DNA from: Streptomyces colonosanans
GTDB taxonomy: Bacteria > Actinomycetota > Actinomycetes > Streptomycetales > Streptomycetaceae
Reading direction: 5' to 3'
NCBI RefSeq assembly: GCF_001866645.1
Contig: NZ_MLYP01000025.1
Location: 1-49,904, forward strand
DNA length: 49,904 nucleotides
The notes under the pieces were generated by a model that worked only from the letters and a program-made list of their open reading frames with translations, was not told the origin of the DNA and made no database searches. A program made the translations under genes and the position numbers. This document shows positions 26,306 to 36,253 of this stretch, one piece after another; the first letter of the stretch is position 1; each line of letters begins with the position of its first letter.

Positions 26306-27673
26306 TCATCCGCGTCGGCGGCCGTACTGTGCCCGGGCGTCGATGGTGTGCCCGGCCAGGTGGGCGAGGACGGCGTGGTTGGCCTCCCAGCCGTCGGCAA
26401 CCTTGGAGGCGGCTCCGGGGTGTACGGGGTCGTTCGAGGGGTGAGCGTCGAGGAGTTCGGCGATGCCGACGCGGGCCACGACGATGCAGGCATGGCGGTG
26501 TCGTGAAGTGAGGACGCACAGGCGGCCGGCTTCCAGGTGGAAGGCGGAGGCATCGCCGCGGCCGGAGAGGGGATGCAGGACGATGGTGACGCGGAATTCG
26601 CAGCCCTGGAGTCGGTTGGCGGTGTCGACGGTGATGCCGTGCAGTTGAGGGTAGTGGCGGGCCAGGAGCGCGCGGATGTGGTGGGCCTGGCTGCGGTGGG
26701 CAGTGCCGATGGCGACGTCACCCGGCAGCAGGACGTGGGCTTCGGGGGTTTCCCCGCAGGTGGTGATGGCGCGCCGGGCCAGCAGCCGCTCGGCGATGCC
26801 GAGGACGGCCTGGAAGGCTTCGATGTCGTGCGGGCCGGTGATGCGGGCGGGCAGTTCGAACAGTGCCCATCCGGTTCGGGCGGCGTGTTCGATGACCTCG
26901 TCGGTGGGGGTACGCATGCCGCGGATGGAGAACGTGAGGGTGCGGTCGGCTTCACGGCTTCCGGCGTGGAAGGGCGTGAAGGGGTAGAAGGCGTCGCTGA
27001 TCAGGGGGACGGCTGAGGGCGGCAGGCGCCAGGACACGGGCAGGGAGTGGACGGGCAGGTCGCGGTTGTTGGCGAGCAGGACGGCGACCGCGCTGTTCAT
27101 GGGGTCATGGAACAGGCCTTGGAAGCGGTCGGTTTCGACCGCGGAGAAGGGGTCGAGTTGGCCGGGATCTCCGACGAAGAGTGCCCGGTCAAAGAGGCCG
27201 GCGGTCCACAAAAGCATGTCGGAGCGCATCTGGTAGGCCTCGTCGATGATCGCCCATGGCCATCGGCGGTCGGTGACCGTGGCCCATTTCATGGCGGTTC
27301 CCACGATGACGTCGGCCGTCTTTTCGAGGGCTTCGATGCGGGTGCCGATCTGGATGCCCGGATGTGCCTGTAGGTCGTGCGGGACTGTGTGTTCCGTTGC
27401 GGTGAGCCGGGCGGTGCGCAGATGCGGGTGGTGCCGGGCGAATCGCCGCACGAGATGGTCGACCTGGCTGTTGGTCTGGGCGATGACGGGGCAGGGGGCG
27501 CTGGACTGCGCGAGGGCGTCGGCAGCTCGGGCGACCAGGGTGGATTTGCCGGCGCCGGGCGGGGAGTCCACGACGATTCCGCGGTGGGTGAGCGTGGGGA
27601 GCTGCTCCAGGATGGCGCGGGTGGCTTGGTCCATCTGCTGCGGCGGCGATGGGGGCTGGTGGGGAGGTGTCAC
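26306..27673 (-). CDS. SF1 (DNA2/NAM7/RecD-like) helicase, last gene of four-gene operon (455 aa)
   Basis: Walker A is DSPPGAGKST (Lys43), Walker B AIIDEAYQM (about residue 142), with GDPGQLDPF just after, SWRLPPSA, then a C-terminal motif set with IGTAHRSQ, ITVDTANRLQGCEF and VLTSRHRHACIV. This order is that of SF1B helicases that act with Cas4/RecB-like nucleases. GTG at 27673 overlaps the preceding stop (GTGA) and follows GAGGAAGAACA; a longer open frame to 29446 is a shadow. With the nuclease at 29163 it probably forms a DNA end- or flap-processing complex. Confidence 0.75.
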   Translation of the reverse strand: MTPPHQPPSPPQQMDQATRAILEQLPTLTHRGIVVDSPPGAGKSTLVARAADALAQSSAPCPVIAQTNSQVDHLVRRFARHHPHLRTARLTATEHTVPHDLQAHPGIQIGTRIEALEKTADVIVGTAMKWATVTDRRWPWAIIDEAYQMRSDMLLWTAGLFDRALFVGDPGQLDPFSAVETDRFQGLFHDPMNSAVAVLLANNRDLPVHSLPVSWRLPPSAVPLISDAFYPFTPFHAGSREADRTLTFSIRGMRTPTDEVIEHAARTGWALFELPARITGPHDIEAFQAVLGIAERLLARRAITTCGETPEAHVLLPGDVAIGTAHRSQAHHIRALLARHYPQLHGITVDTANRLQGCEFRVTIVLHPLSGRGDASAFHLEAGRLCVLTSRHRHACIVVARVGIAELLDAHPSNDPVHPGAASKVADGWEANHAVLAHLAGHTIDARAQYGRRRG

Positions 27674-29166
27674 TGTTCTTCCTCGCCCTCGCCCTCGTTG
27701 CTGTGGTCCGGATGGTCGGCGGGAGGCCCGCCGTGGGTCCAGGGTGTCTGGTCTCGTGCGGGGAATTCCGGCATCCGGTAGGGGTCCGGTGCGATGGTGA
27801 ACACGAGGAAGGCACCGGCTTCGGGCAGGACGTCGTAGTTGGGACGGTCGGCGTGGCCCATGCCCGCGGTGATCTCGAGTTCGACGAGAGTGTCGTCGTC
27901 GGCGGGAGTGATCTCGCAGATCTTGTAGCCGGCCTTGCGGTAGGCGTGGCAGGCCAGGAGCTGGCCGGGTTCCATGCGCAGCAGGTCCGTGGTGGACACG
28001 GTGAACCGGGGCCGCCATTGCGGCCGTCCGGTGGGCCCGCGAAGGGTGTGCTTCGAGTCGATCGCGGTGACGGTGCCGCCGAAGGCTTCGCCGGTGGTGC
28101 GCAGTTCGGCTCGTGCGAAGGGGTCGTCGGCGGCGCGTTCCGCGGCGAAGGCGGCAGCTCCGTGTTCCATGCGGGCCAGGCGGACGGCGGCGGCGACGGC
28201 TTGGTCGCGGGCCGGCCGGGGGCGCCCGTCCTGGGCCAGGTAGACGCATTCGTCGGTGAACACGGTGCGCTCGTGGTCCCAGCGGCGTGTGCTGCTCTTG
28301 GCTTCGGGGAGGGCCTGCAGGAGTGTGTAGGCCTGCCACATCAGATCCCATGTGGGGTGCAGGTAGGCGGCCAGCAAGCGTTCGAGTTCTTCCAGGGTGC
28401 GGGCCTGGTCCTGCCCTTGGGCCCGGGCACGGGCGTAGGCATCGAACAGGGGCGCCAGGTGGTCGTTGTCGAAGGCGGCGTCGGTGGCTGGTCCCGCCGG
28501 GCGGTGGGTGGCCGGGTCTTCTGCCTCGTATGCGGCATCGCGTCCCGAGGCTGCGTGACGGGGCGGGTCGATCCAGGCCAGCAGAGTGGCCAGATCCTCG
28601 TCCTCCTGGGGGCTTTGGCCGGTGACCCAGTGCATGCTGAGGAAGCTGGTCATGGGGATGAGGGCGGCTGAGCCGGGGATGTCGGCGCGGTCGGTGAGAT
28701 AGGTGAGCCAGTGTCCCAGGCGCTGGACGGCTCGGGAGTCGGGGTTCTGGTCGTCGACGCGGCGGAATCGCAGGTCGTCTCCGAGGACTTTTAGGTGCTG
28801 CACGGTCTGGGGGTTGGGAACGAGGATCTGAGGGGCGTCGGTGTAGCGCCGCCGTGCTGGCTTGTTGTTGATGGCGGGCAGGTGTTCGCTGTGCCGCTGG
28901 CAGGCGTCGATGTATGCGGTGACGGCGTCTGCCAGGGTGGCGAGCATAGAGGTGGTGCTTCCTGAGGGCGGAGCGACCAGGAGCTGAGGGCGGTGCGGGT
29001 CGGTGCCCAGCATGACGGCCAGTGGTCGTGCGGCGGGGCCGGTTCGCGTCATCGCCAGCAGCATCAGCGGCTGGTCGCTGAGGTGGAGGTGGCGCAGTTG
29101 GCTGGCGCGTAGGGCGTTGCCGGTGTCGGCGGCTCGCATCTTCAGCAGTGAGGTGAGCAGGCTCAT
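27670..29166 (-). CDS. Unknown protein in nuclease-helicase operon (498 aa)
   Basis: I do not recognise this protein. It begins MSLLTSLLKMRAADTG, has a middle part rich in Asp/Ala with helical character (YARARAQGQDQARTLEELER, about residues 235-255), and ends in a beta-rich segment (VTAIDSKHTLRG, CHAYRKAGYKICEI) followed by an acidic, Gly/Glu-rich tail. ATG 29166 overlaps the nuclease stop (ATGA) and its own stop overlaps the helicase start. The tight coupling implies a subunit or loader of the same machine. No Walker motif or metal-binding cysteine cluster is visible. Confidence 0.6.
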   Translation of the reverse strand: MSLLTSLLKMRAADTGNALRASQLRHLHLSDQPLMLLAMTRTGPAARPLAVMLGTDPHRPQLLVAPPSGSTTSMLATLADAVTAYIDACQRHSEHLPAINNKPARRRYTDAPQILVPNPQTVQHLKVLGDDLRFRRVDDQNPDSRAVQRLGHWLTYLTDRADIPGSAALIPMTSFLSMHWVTGQSPQEDEDLATLLAWIDPPRHAASGRDAAYEAEDPATHRPAGPATDAAFDNDHLAPLFDAYARARAQGQDQARTLEELERLLAAYLHPTWDLMWQAYTLLQALPEAKSSTRRWDHERTVFTDECVYLAQDGRPRPARDQAVAAAVRLARMEHGAAAFAAERAADDPFARAELRTTGEAFGGTVTAIDSKHTLRGPTGRPQWRPRFTVSTTDLLRMEPGQLLACHAYRKAGYKICEITPADDDTLVELEITAGMGHADRPNYDVLPEAGAFLVFTIAPDPYRMPEFPARDQTPWTHGGPPADHPDHSNEGEGEEEQ

Positions 29167-30308
29167 GCGATGCCTGTTTGAAGTTCTGCGTAAATGCGCT
29201 GTGCTTGCTGCAGGGCCTGGGTGATGTCCTTCTGGTCCCGTGCCGGGTGCAGTTGGCCGTCGGTGAGGGCCAGGGCCGTGTCGATGGTGTCGATTCCTGC
29301 CAGGTCGTCGCGGACTTTGGTGCCCAGGGCCGCGGTCCTGCGCTGGTTGCGGGCCTCGGTGCGGCAGTGGAAGGCCAGGTCGCAGTGGTGGCGGCAGCCT
29401 GGGGTGTAGCGGGCTGGCACGGTGGCGAGTGCGGCAGCGAGTTCACCGCGGGGCCGGGTCGGTTTCCCGTCGGGGCCGGGGGCCAGGTCGAGGGTGGTGT
29501 GGGGCGGGAGCTTGTCCAGCAGTTCGGGCAGGCGCCTCAGTCTGCCGAGGTGGCGGCTCAGGGACTTGATCTGCTGGTAGGCCTTGTAGGGCGTGGCGGT
29601 GGGGTGCTGGGTGAAGTTGCGGGGGTTGACCAGGATCACGGTGTCGGAGACACGCTCTGGTGGGAGACCGTCGTCGGCGAGGAGTTCACGCAGGGCCAGG
29701 ACGTAGGCGGCGGCCTGGGTCAGCGCTGCGTCGACCTTGAGGGGGTCGGACTGTCCGTGGATGACCGGGAAGGATTTGATCTCCACGACGTGGAAGACGC
29801 CGTCGCGATGAAAGGCGATGATGTCGGGCTCGAGGTAGGCCTGGTGGCCGGCGACGGTCAGGTGCAGTACGGGGTGGTCGAGCAGGGTGCGGTGCTGGCT
29901 TGGCCTGCGGTGTGCTGCGCTGAGGATGCGGGACCGGGTGTGGGCGTGGCGTAGCTGCAGGGAAGACTTGTCGTCGTCGCTGCCGACGCTGTTGACGTCC
30001 TGGTAGGACGCCTCGGGCAGGGTCAGGGCCAGGGCCTGGCGGAGCAGCGGCACGAGGGGTGCTCCGGCTTGGGCGGTGACCTTGTGTTCGAAGGCGAGGC
30101 CGTAGTCGAGGGCGAGCTGGGATTTTCTCAGCGGCTGCGGCAGGTTGAGGTGGGCGGCGAGGGCGGCTTTGTCGATGCCGGCGGCGTCTATCAGGGAGCG
30201 GCGGTCGCAGGTCGGGTTGGCGGTCAGCGCTGCCAGGGTTCGTGCACTGTGCGGGATGGGCGGGGCGGTTCCGCGTAATACGCCCAGTCGTGCGTCGAGC
30301 GAACTCAC
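29163..30308 (-). CDS. Cas4/RecB-like PD-(D/E)xK nuclease (381 aa)
   Basis: The catalytic core is LEPDIIAF (Asp about 157) and HVVEIKSFP (Glu-x-Lys about 177), with QAAAYVLALREL as the following conserved helix. A C-terminal cysteine group (CRHHC ... FHC, about 304-314) and a single N-terminal Cys34 suggest a Cas4/AddB-type Fe-S cluster. GTG at 30308 follows AAGGAAGAACA, the same 13-base start context as the helicase gene at 27673. Codon 11 is TTA. No CRISPR array or other cas gene is in the window, so this is a stand-alone Cas4-like enzyme working with the operon's SF1 helicase. Confidence 0.75.
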   Translation of the reverse strand: MSSLDARLGVLRGTAPPIPHSARTLAALTANPTCDRRSLIDAAGIDKAALAAHLNLPQPLRKSQLALDYGLAFEHKVTAQAGAPLVPLLRQALALTLPEASYQDVNSVGSDDDKSSLQLRHAHTRSRILSAAHRRPSQHRTLLDHPVLHLTVAGHQAYLEPDIIAFHRDGVFHVVEIKSFPVIHGQSDPLKVDAALTQAAAYVLALRELLADDGLPPERVSDTVILVNPRNFTQHPTATPYKAYQQIKSLSRHLGRLRRLPELLDKLPPHTTLDLAPGPDGKPTRPRGELAAALATVPARYTPGCRHHCDLAFHCRTEARNQRRTAALGTKVRDDLAGIDTIDTALALTDGQLHPARDQKDITQALQQAQRIYAELQTGIA

Positions 30309-30359
30309 TGTTCTTCCTTGGAGGGGCAGGGCACAGCCGTGCAGGTCGTAGGAGCGGGT

Positions 30360-31184
30360 TTACGAAGTACGGCGCAGGCGAGAGACGTTGCGCAGGATGT
30401 TGCCGAAAATCTGCTCCGCGTCGCCGAGTTGCTGGCGCGCGCGCCGGGCCGCTTCGGCGCGGGTGTCGGCGTCGTCGTCGGCGTGGATCTCCAGTTCCGC
30501 TGCAGCGGCCCGGCGGAGCGCGTCCAGGTCGAGCGGGCCCCGGGTGGTGTCGCCGTGAATGTTGCGGCTGTAGTGCAGCAGGAGCTGCTGGAGTGGCTGG
30601 GGCAACTCGGTTTCGCCGACGAGGTGTTCCGCGGCGTCCGCGAGCCGCAGGGCCGAGGTGAGGAAGTGGACGCGCTGGGTGAGTGGTCCCACTAGGCGCT
30701 GCTCCAGCGGCCAGGTGCTCAGGGCGAGCAGTGCGCGGGCCGGGGAGAGCAGGTCGAAGGTCAGTGCGGGACAGATGTAGTAGGCGCGGGCGTAGGGGGC
30801 GGAGCGGAAGGAGCGCTCCTCGTCGCGGCGCAGGGTGGTCAAGCGTGCGGTGTTCAGCGGGCCGGAGAAGAACGCATGGTGGACCTGGCTGAGCAGTTTG
30901 GGCGAGGCGGGGACGGTGAGCAGGGTCAGTGCCTGGTGGACCTGGTCGCGTACGGTCAGGCCGCTCGGGACAGTCTCGGCGTCGGTCGGGGCGGGCGCCG
31001 ACTGGACCGTGTCCGGGCTGCCGCTGTCGCTGATCCCGCACAGAACGTTCCAGGCGCGTTGAGTACGCGTCAATTCCTCACCCAAGAGGTCGACTTGGGC
31101 GGAGTCGTGTTGCGTGAGCGCCTGCCGGATCGCTTCCTGCAGCTGTTGCATGTGTTTCTCGAGAGCGACCAGATGCTCGTCCAT
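30360..31184 (-). CDS. Unknown helical protein, first gene of nuclease-helicase operon (274 aa)
   Basis: Residues 1-45 look like a coiled coil (LVALEKHMQQLQEAIRQAL). The middle has SQVHHAFFSGPLNTARLTTL and RAYYICPALTFDLLSPARA. The last 60 residues are charged helix (RAEAARRARQQLGDAEQIF). I recognise no family. It starts at ATG 31184, 127 bases from the divergent sbcD, and its stop is 51 bases upstream of the nuclease gene. As the promoter-proximal gene it could be a sensor, scaffold or regulator. Confidence 0.55.
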   Translation of the reverse strand: MDEHLVALEKHMQQLQEAIRQALTQHDSAQVDLLGEELTRTQRAWNVLCGISDSGSPDTVQSAPAPTDAETVPSGLTVRDQVHQALTLLTVPASPKLLSQVHHAFFSGPLNTARLTTLRRDEERSFRSAPYARAYYICPALTFDLLSPARALLALSTWPLEQRLVGPLTQRVHFLTSALRLADAAEHLVGETELPQPLQQLLLHYSRNIHGDTTRGPLDLDALRRAAAAELEIHADDDADTRAEAARRARQQLGDAEQIFGNILRNVSRLRRTS

Positions 31185-31311
31185 GCTCGCATGCTAGCAG
31201 GGTTCCGATGGCGCCCAGTTTTCTTCCAGTGATTTTGGTGTAGTGTCCCGGGCTCGTAAGGCACCACCGGTGCCCTCCTACGCCTCGCTTCCCAGAAGGG
31301 CGCATGAAGGC
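31185..31311. promoter_or_regulatory. Divergent intergenic region between nuclease-helicase operon and sbcDC
   Basis: Only 127 bases separate the two divergent operons, so both promoters must lie here or within the genes. The stretch contains a locally A+T-rich segment near 31214-31247. No operator symmetry strong enough to name was seen. Shared control of the two DNA-processing operons is an inference. Confidence 0.4.
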
Positions 31312-32550
31312 ATGAGACTGCTCCACACCTCCGACTGGCATTTAGGCCACATCTTTCACGGGCACCCGCGCGAAGAGGACTTCGACGCCGTGCTGGCCGA
31401 GATCGTGGCCATCGCCCAGGAAAGCCGGCCGGATCTGATCGTCCACAGCGGCGATCTGTTCCACCACTCCCGTCCCACCATCCGGGCCATGTCGCGCGCC
31501 ATGGGCACCCTGGTCGAACTCGCCGCCATCGCCCCCACCGTGGTCCTGGCCGGCAACCACGACTCCCCCGCGTACTTCGAGTTCTTCGGCTCCATGAATG
31601 GCCCCTCCCGGGGCCGGGGCCTGTTCTTCGCCGACCGGTTCCGCCCGGCGGAGGACGGCGGTGTCCTCACCTTCGACGCCTGCGGCGGTGAGCAGCGAAT
31701 CCGCCTGGCGGTCCTGCCGTTCGTGCATCCGAACCGCTTCTGGCAGCACTCCGCGACCGGCACGTCGTACGCCGACTACGCCGAGGGGATGCGCGAGCTG
31801 CAGGCGGAGCTGATGAGGGCAATGCACGAGGGGTACCACCCCGACCGGGACATCTTGCTGTTCGCGGCTCACGTGTACGTCACCGGCGCCAAACGCTCCC
31901 CGAGCGAACGGGCCGTGGACGACGGCTTCGAAACCGGCCCCGAGAATCTTCCGGAGGTCTCCTACGCCGCCCTCGGGCACATCCATCGCCCGCAAACGGT
32001 GCGGGGCGCCAAGTGCACCGCCCGCTACGCCGGGAGTCCGCTCGCCATGGACTTCGGCGAAGCAGACGAATCCAAGAGTGTCGTGATCGTCGACGCCGAT
32101 CCCGGGCGACCGGTCAGGGCCCTGCCTCGCCGGCTCTCGAGCGGACAGCGCCTGACGCGCTTCACCGGAACCCTCGACGAACTCAGGGCCTCAGCTGCCC
32201 AGTACGACGGGACCTTCCTCAAACCGGTGATCACCGGCGAGGAACCCGACGGAGTCCTCAGCCACAAGATCGCCGAGATCGTCCCGGACGCAATCCTCAT
32301 CAACCCCGCACCGGCACGAGAGGCGGCCGCCGAGGCTGTCATGGACGGTGACCCCGGCGATGAGCCGGAGCTCCCCGACGCCTTCCGCGCCTACCTGGCA
32401 TCCGAGGGGCTGAGCGGCGCTACCGCAGAATCCACCGTCACCGCATTCACCCACCTTCTCAACGAGCTCGACGACGAGACGCTGCCCCCGGTCCTGGCCG
32501 AGGAAATGCTCCGCGCTGCGCTGGAAAACACCTGGACGGAGGCGTCGTGA
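31312..32550 (+). CDS. sbcD: SbcD-like exonuclease subunit, Mre11 family (412 aa)
   Basis: ATG at 31312 gives the canonical start [13 protein letters not shown] (Asp8, His10). It is followed by SGDLFHH (Asp48), LAGNHDSP (Asn82, His83, Asp84), a later His in FAAHVYVTG, and GHIH, which together make the two-metal calcineurin-like phosphoesterase site. It acts with SbcC as an ATP-dependent dsDNA exonuclease and hairpin-opening endonuclease. GTGA overlap with sbcC shows a two-gene operon. An in-frame extension to 31243 is not protein-like. Confidence 0.9.
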   Translation: MRLLHTSDWHLGHIFHGHPREEDFDAVLAEIVAIAQESRPDLIVHSGDLFHHSRPTIRAMSRAMGTLVELAAIAPTVVLAGNHDSPAYFEFFGSMNGPSRGRGLFFADRFRPAEDGGVLTFDACGGEQRIRLAVLPFVHPNRFWQHSATGTSYADYAEGMRELQAELMRAMHEGYHPDRDILLFAAHVYVTGAKRSPSERAVDDGFETGPENLPEVSYAALGHIHRPQTVRGAKCTARYAGSPLAMDFGEADESKSVVIVDADPGRPVRALPRRLSSGQRLTRFTGTLDELRASAAQYDGTFLKPVITGEEPDGVLSHKIAEIVPDAILINPAPAREAAAEAVMDGDPGDEPELPDAFRAYLASEGLSGATAESTVTAFTHLLNELDDETLPPVLAEEMLRAALENTWTEAS

Positions 32551-35500
32551 AGCCCAGCCGGCTCATCGTCAGCGGAATGCGCAGCTACCCCGGCACCTGC
32601 ACCATCGACTTCACCGGGAAGCGCCTGTTCGCCATCCTGGGCCCTACCGGCGCCGGCAAGTCCACTCTCCTCGAGGGGATCACCTTCGGCCTGTACGGCG
32701 CGAGCTCATGGTCGAACAAACCCGAGGAAGCCTACGAGCTGATCAGCACCGGCTGCCCCAGCATGCACGTGACGTTCGAGTTCTCTGTGAACGGCCGCCC
32801 GTGGCGGGTGCGGCGCACCCTGTATGCAAACCGCAAGAAGCCGCAGGCTGTTCTGGAGTCCATGACCGAAGGCAGCGCCGACCTGCGGGTCGACAACATG
32901 CGCGCGGTGACAGAAGCCGTCACCCAGCTCATCGGGCTGGACTGGAAGGGCTTTGTCAGCACGGTCCTGCTGCCTCAGGGGAAGTTCGACACCCTGCTCA
33001 AGGCGAACAGGGGCGACCGTGCCGACATCCTGCGGCACGTCTTCGGCATCAACGAACTGGAACGTGTCCGCAAGCACGCCAGCGTTCGGCTGGACCGCTT
33101 GAGCGCGGGCATCCTCGACGCCAGGAGCGCCCGGGCGGACCTCCTGCGATATCCCCAGGATGTCGCCACACAGGCGGCGCTGGATGTGGAGCGTACTCGT
33201 GGCGTCGCGGCAAGCCGGCGCGAGCGGCTGGCCGCTCTGCGCGCGGCACAAGGGCGGGCCGTCGCACACAAGCACCGCAAGGCCGGTCTGGACAAGGCGG
33301 CACGGCTGCTGCGTGAGCGCAGCGTCCCGGATGCGGCTGTCACGCTGGCCACGCTGGCCAAGGTGAAGACGGAGCTCGATGCCGAAGCCGCAACGCAGGA
33401 AGAGACCGGACGCGATCTGAGCCTGAAGCTGGACTCGGCGCAGGCCGCCCTGGAGGCGGCCACGCAGGCCGGTGACACGGTCCGGTCCCTGTCCAGTGCG
33501 GTGACTGTGCTGTCCCACCTGCCGGGCCGTACAACCGAGTTGGACGCCCTGCTGCAGCGGCTTGAACAGGAGCAGCTGCAGCACGGCGAACATGAGCAGG
33601 AGCACACGCAAGCACAGCAGGAGCTGGCCGAACACGAGCAGCGCCTAGCGGTCCTCGTCGAGGAAGCCGACCTGGCACAGCACGCCGTCACCCAGGCCCG
33701 CGCACACACCGACCAGATCCAGGAGGCCGTCCGGGGCCCGCTGCAGGAAGCCACCGCCGCGGCGACACATCTGCAGTCGGCCAACACGACGCTCGAGACA
33801 GTCGAGGAGCAGCGCGGCCGCGTCGACAGGCTGGAAGCTGAGCTGCGCGAACTGCGCAGGGCACGGAAAGAAGCTGAGGAAGCTCTTGCTGCAGTGCAGC
33901 GCGGCGAAGCAGCCCACACGGCAGGTTGCGCTCTGGCGCCAGGAGACGCCTGCCCGGTCTGCATCCGACCCCTCCCAAGCAACTTCACTCCCCCGTCCCC
34001 GTTGGACGGCAAGGCGCTTGGGAAAGCCAAAGGCAAGCTCACCAAATCCTCAAAAGCCGTGAACACAGCCGTAACCGCCGCGGCGGAGGCAACAGCCCAG
34101 CTGAGCACGGCCGAGCAGACGGCCCAGAAGCACCAGCGCGCACACCTGGCCGCTCTCGAGCGCATGGACACTTCACTGCTTCAGCTGCAGGAGCTGGTGG
34201 ACGCGATGCGGTCGAACGTCGTGCCGGGCGTGGCCACAACTCTGGACACGCTGAGCCGGCAGACGGCCGTGCAGGCGCGTGCCCTCGCGGGCAGCGACCC
34301 CAAGATTGGGGTCCAGATCACCCGTGCGGTCAAGGCACTCGTCCAGCCGCTGCGCGATACGGAAGCAGAAACGCTCGCGGCCCACACGAGCGCTCAGGCA
34401 GAGCTGGCGACGGCGCAGGCCGAGAAGGAGGCGGCCCGGGCCGACCTCAAACGCCAGCGCGGCCGCTTGCAGCGTGAACGCAAACGGCTGGAGAAGACCC
34501 AACTGCAGTATGAGAGCGGCCTGCAGACACTGCTGACCGAGGTTACCGGCCTCCCGGCCTCGATACGACCCGCCCAGGACACACCGCAGGACCTCCCCTC
34601 CCCAAAGGACATCGCCTCATCGCTGGAGACAGCCGGTCAGCGCCTCGCACAGCTCGAACAGACGGCACAGGCTCGCGACGAGGCACAGCAGGCCCTCACC
34701 GAGCACGCCGAGCACCGGCAGGCCCTGGACGGACGCCGCCAGCGCAAGGTTGAGACTCCCACCCGGAATCTCATCAAAAAGCTGGAGCGTTGGGCGGACG
34801 CCGCCACCGATGCCGAAAGTCTCCTTGGCTGCGAGGCGCCCAAGGAACTACCTCCTGCCCCCGACGGATCCGACCTGGCCTTTGTCGACGCCTACTACCT
34901 GGCCCTCGCCTCGCTGAGTCAGCAACTGGCGGGCGCACTGAAACAATCCGGGCAGCGGGCCATGGACGAGATCCACGCGTTCGAGAAGGAACTCACCCTC
35001 CAAGCCGGGGCCGCCGCCGACGAAACCGACCATGACCCGGGCTTCCCGGTGCCGGAAAAGAGCGACCTGCTGGCACCCGCCGTTCTCGACCCGCTCAGCC
35101 GCAAGACAAGCGACGCGGAAACGGCGCACGACAAGGCCAAGTCCGACCTGCGTACCGCGCAGTCCCAAATCCCCTACGCCGAGGCACTGGACGCTGCCAT
35201 CACCGCCGCGGAGGAGCAGGCCGTAGCGTGGAGGAGAGTGAGCGAACAGCTCACCGACACGAAGTTCCTCACCTATCTCACAAAGCAGCGCACCCATTCG
35301 CTGCTCCGCTACGGAAGCAGAATCCTCCAGCAGATCTCCCCAGGGCTCTATGCGTTCACCGAGGACTTCAAGATCGTGGAGTCCGCCACGAATCTCACGC
35401 GCGGCCCAGAGACCCTCTCTGGCGGGGAGAAATTCCAGACCTCCCTCGCGCTGGCACTGGCACTCGTGGAACTTCACAACCGCAGCAACAGCAAGCTGGA

Positions 35501-35756
35501 GAGCCTGTTTTTGGACGAAGGGTTCGGCTCGCTGGACTCCGACCGCCTGGACACCACCCTTCCCGTCCTGAGCGGCACTGCGATCCGGGACAAGACCCTC
35601 GCGGTCATCAGCCACCTGTATCCAGTGGCCGACGCCGTCGAAGACGTGCTGTTCGTCGAAAAGACCGCCAAGGGCTCCACTGCCACCTGGCTCACAGAGC
35701 AAGAACGCGCCGCAGTCATCCGCGACGGGATCCGGCGCCTGCTGGAACACACCTGA
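32547..35756 (+). CDS. sbcC: SbcC-like ATPase, Rad50 family (1069 aa)
   Basis: N-terminal Walker [11 protein letters not shown] (Lys38), long coiled-coil arms with a central zinc hook CPVC (about residues 469-472), ABC signature LSGGEKF (about 957-963) and Walker [15 protein letters not shown] (about 984-997). All elements of SbcC/Rad50 are present and the length is usual. With SbcD it processes DNA ends, hairpins and cruciforms. On a replicon with hairpin-rich telomeres the complex could affect end stability. The copy may be additional to a chromosomal sbcCD; that cannot be seen here. Confidence 0.9.
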   Translation: MKPSRLIVSGMRSYPGTCTIDFTGKRLFAILGPTGAGKSTLLEGITFGLYGASSWSNKPEEAYELISTGCPSMHVTFEFSVNGRPWRVRRTLYANRKKPQAVLESMTEGSADLRVDNMRAVTEAVTQLIGLDWKGFVSTVLLPQGKFDTLLKANRGDRADILRHVFGINELERVRKHASVRLDRLSAGILDARSARADLLRYPQDVATQAALDVERTRGVAASRRERLAALRAAQGRAVAHKHRKAGLDKAARLLRERSVPDAAVTLATLAKVKTELDAEAATQEETGRDLSLKLDSAQAALEAATQAGDTVRSLSSAVTVLSHLPGRTTELDALLQRLEQEQLQHGEHEQEHTQAQQELAEHEQRLAVLVEEADLAQHAVTQARAHTDQIQEAVRGPLQEATAAATHLQSANTTLETVEEQRGRVDRLEAELRELRRARKEAEEALAAVQRGEAAHTAGCALAPGDACPVCIRPLPSNFTPPSPLDGKALGKAKGKLTKSSKAVNTAVTAAAEATAQLSTAEQTAQKHQRAHLAALERMDTSLLQLQELVDAMRSNVVPGVATTLDTLSRQTAVQARALAGSDPKIGVQITRAVKALVQPLRDTEAETLAAHTSAQAELATAQAEKEAARADLKRQRGRLQRERKRLEKTQLQYESGLQTLLTEVTGLPASIRPAQDTPQDLPSPKDIASSLETAGQRLAQLEQTAQARDEAQQALTEHAEHRQALDGRRQRKVETPTRNLIKKLERWADAATDAESLLGCEAPKELPPAPDGSDLAFVDAYYLALASLSQQLAGALKQSGQRAMDEIHAFEKELTLQAGAAADETDHDPGFPVPEKSDLLAPAVLDPLSRKTSDAETAHDKAKSDLRTAQSQIPYAEALDAAITAAEEQAVAWRRVSEQLTDTKFLTYLTKQRTHSLLRYGSRILQQISPGLYAFTEDFKIVESATNLTRGPETLSGGEKFQTSLALALALVELHNRSNSKLESLFLDEGFGSLDSDRLDTTLPVLSGTAIRDKTLAVISHLYPVADAVEDVLFVEKTAKGSTATWLTEQERAAVIRDGIRRLLEHT

Positions 35757-36253
35757 GCAACACCGGGTCGGCCAGCAGTAACGCCAGGAGCCCATCCGCC
35801 CTCGGGACAGCCTCTTTGGAAACCGGTGGCTCTCCTTCCTTCCCTGCGCCCGGCCAATCCCGTGCTTCCTCCCGGCGCATCCGGACACCCTGGAAGCCCT
35901 GCGGCCGGCGCTGACAGGCATGCAGCTCAGCGCCGACCGCGGTCATCCGCCCCATGGCGCCATAGCAGGACCGGCCGGCGCCGGGCCGTCTTTGATGTCC
36001 CGGCGCAAGAGTCTCCTTGGAGCAGCCGGGCCATCAAGGAGCACGCCCCGTCTCGCAAAGTCCCCGACGTTCGTACCCGGCGCGGGCTTACGGCTCTGCC
36101 GTGCCCGCCTTCCCTGGCATGACGCCGTGTCACGGCGATGACGACGGCCGGGGAATGCCCGTGCCGTCCACCCTCTGTCACCGCCAACGCCCGGGGTAGG
36201 CACGGCACTTCTGACCCTTCCACGATGCGTATCCATGTAAGGAGCAGACCCGC
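35757..36253. other. Intergenic region upstream of transposition genes
   Basis: About 500 bases without a supported gene, between sbcC and the TnsB-like transposase. It should contain the transposon left end if the module is mobile. I looked for terminal repeats of the TGTCA type: TGTCAC occurs near 36128 and 36176, but no matching inverted copy was found beyond 39765, so no end is called. Confidence 0.4.

Noticed and set aside
26306..29446. 1046-residue frame as one protein
   Set aside because: Only the last 455 residues are a helicase; the rest is an Arg/Pro-rich shadow of the 498-aa gene. The GTG at 27673 with its ribosome site and overlap fits better.
29163..30308. CRISPR-associated Cas4 locus
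   Set aside because: No repeat-spacer array and no other cas genes are visible anywhere in the window.
35757..36253. Transposon left end from TGTCAC motifs
   Set aside because: No matching inverted copy was found downstream of 39765.
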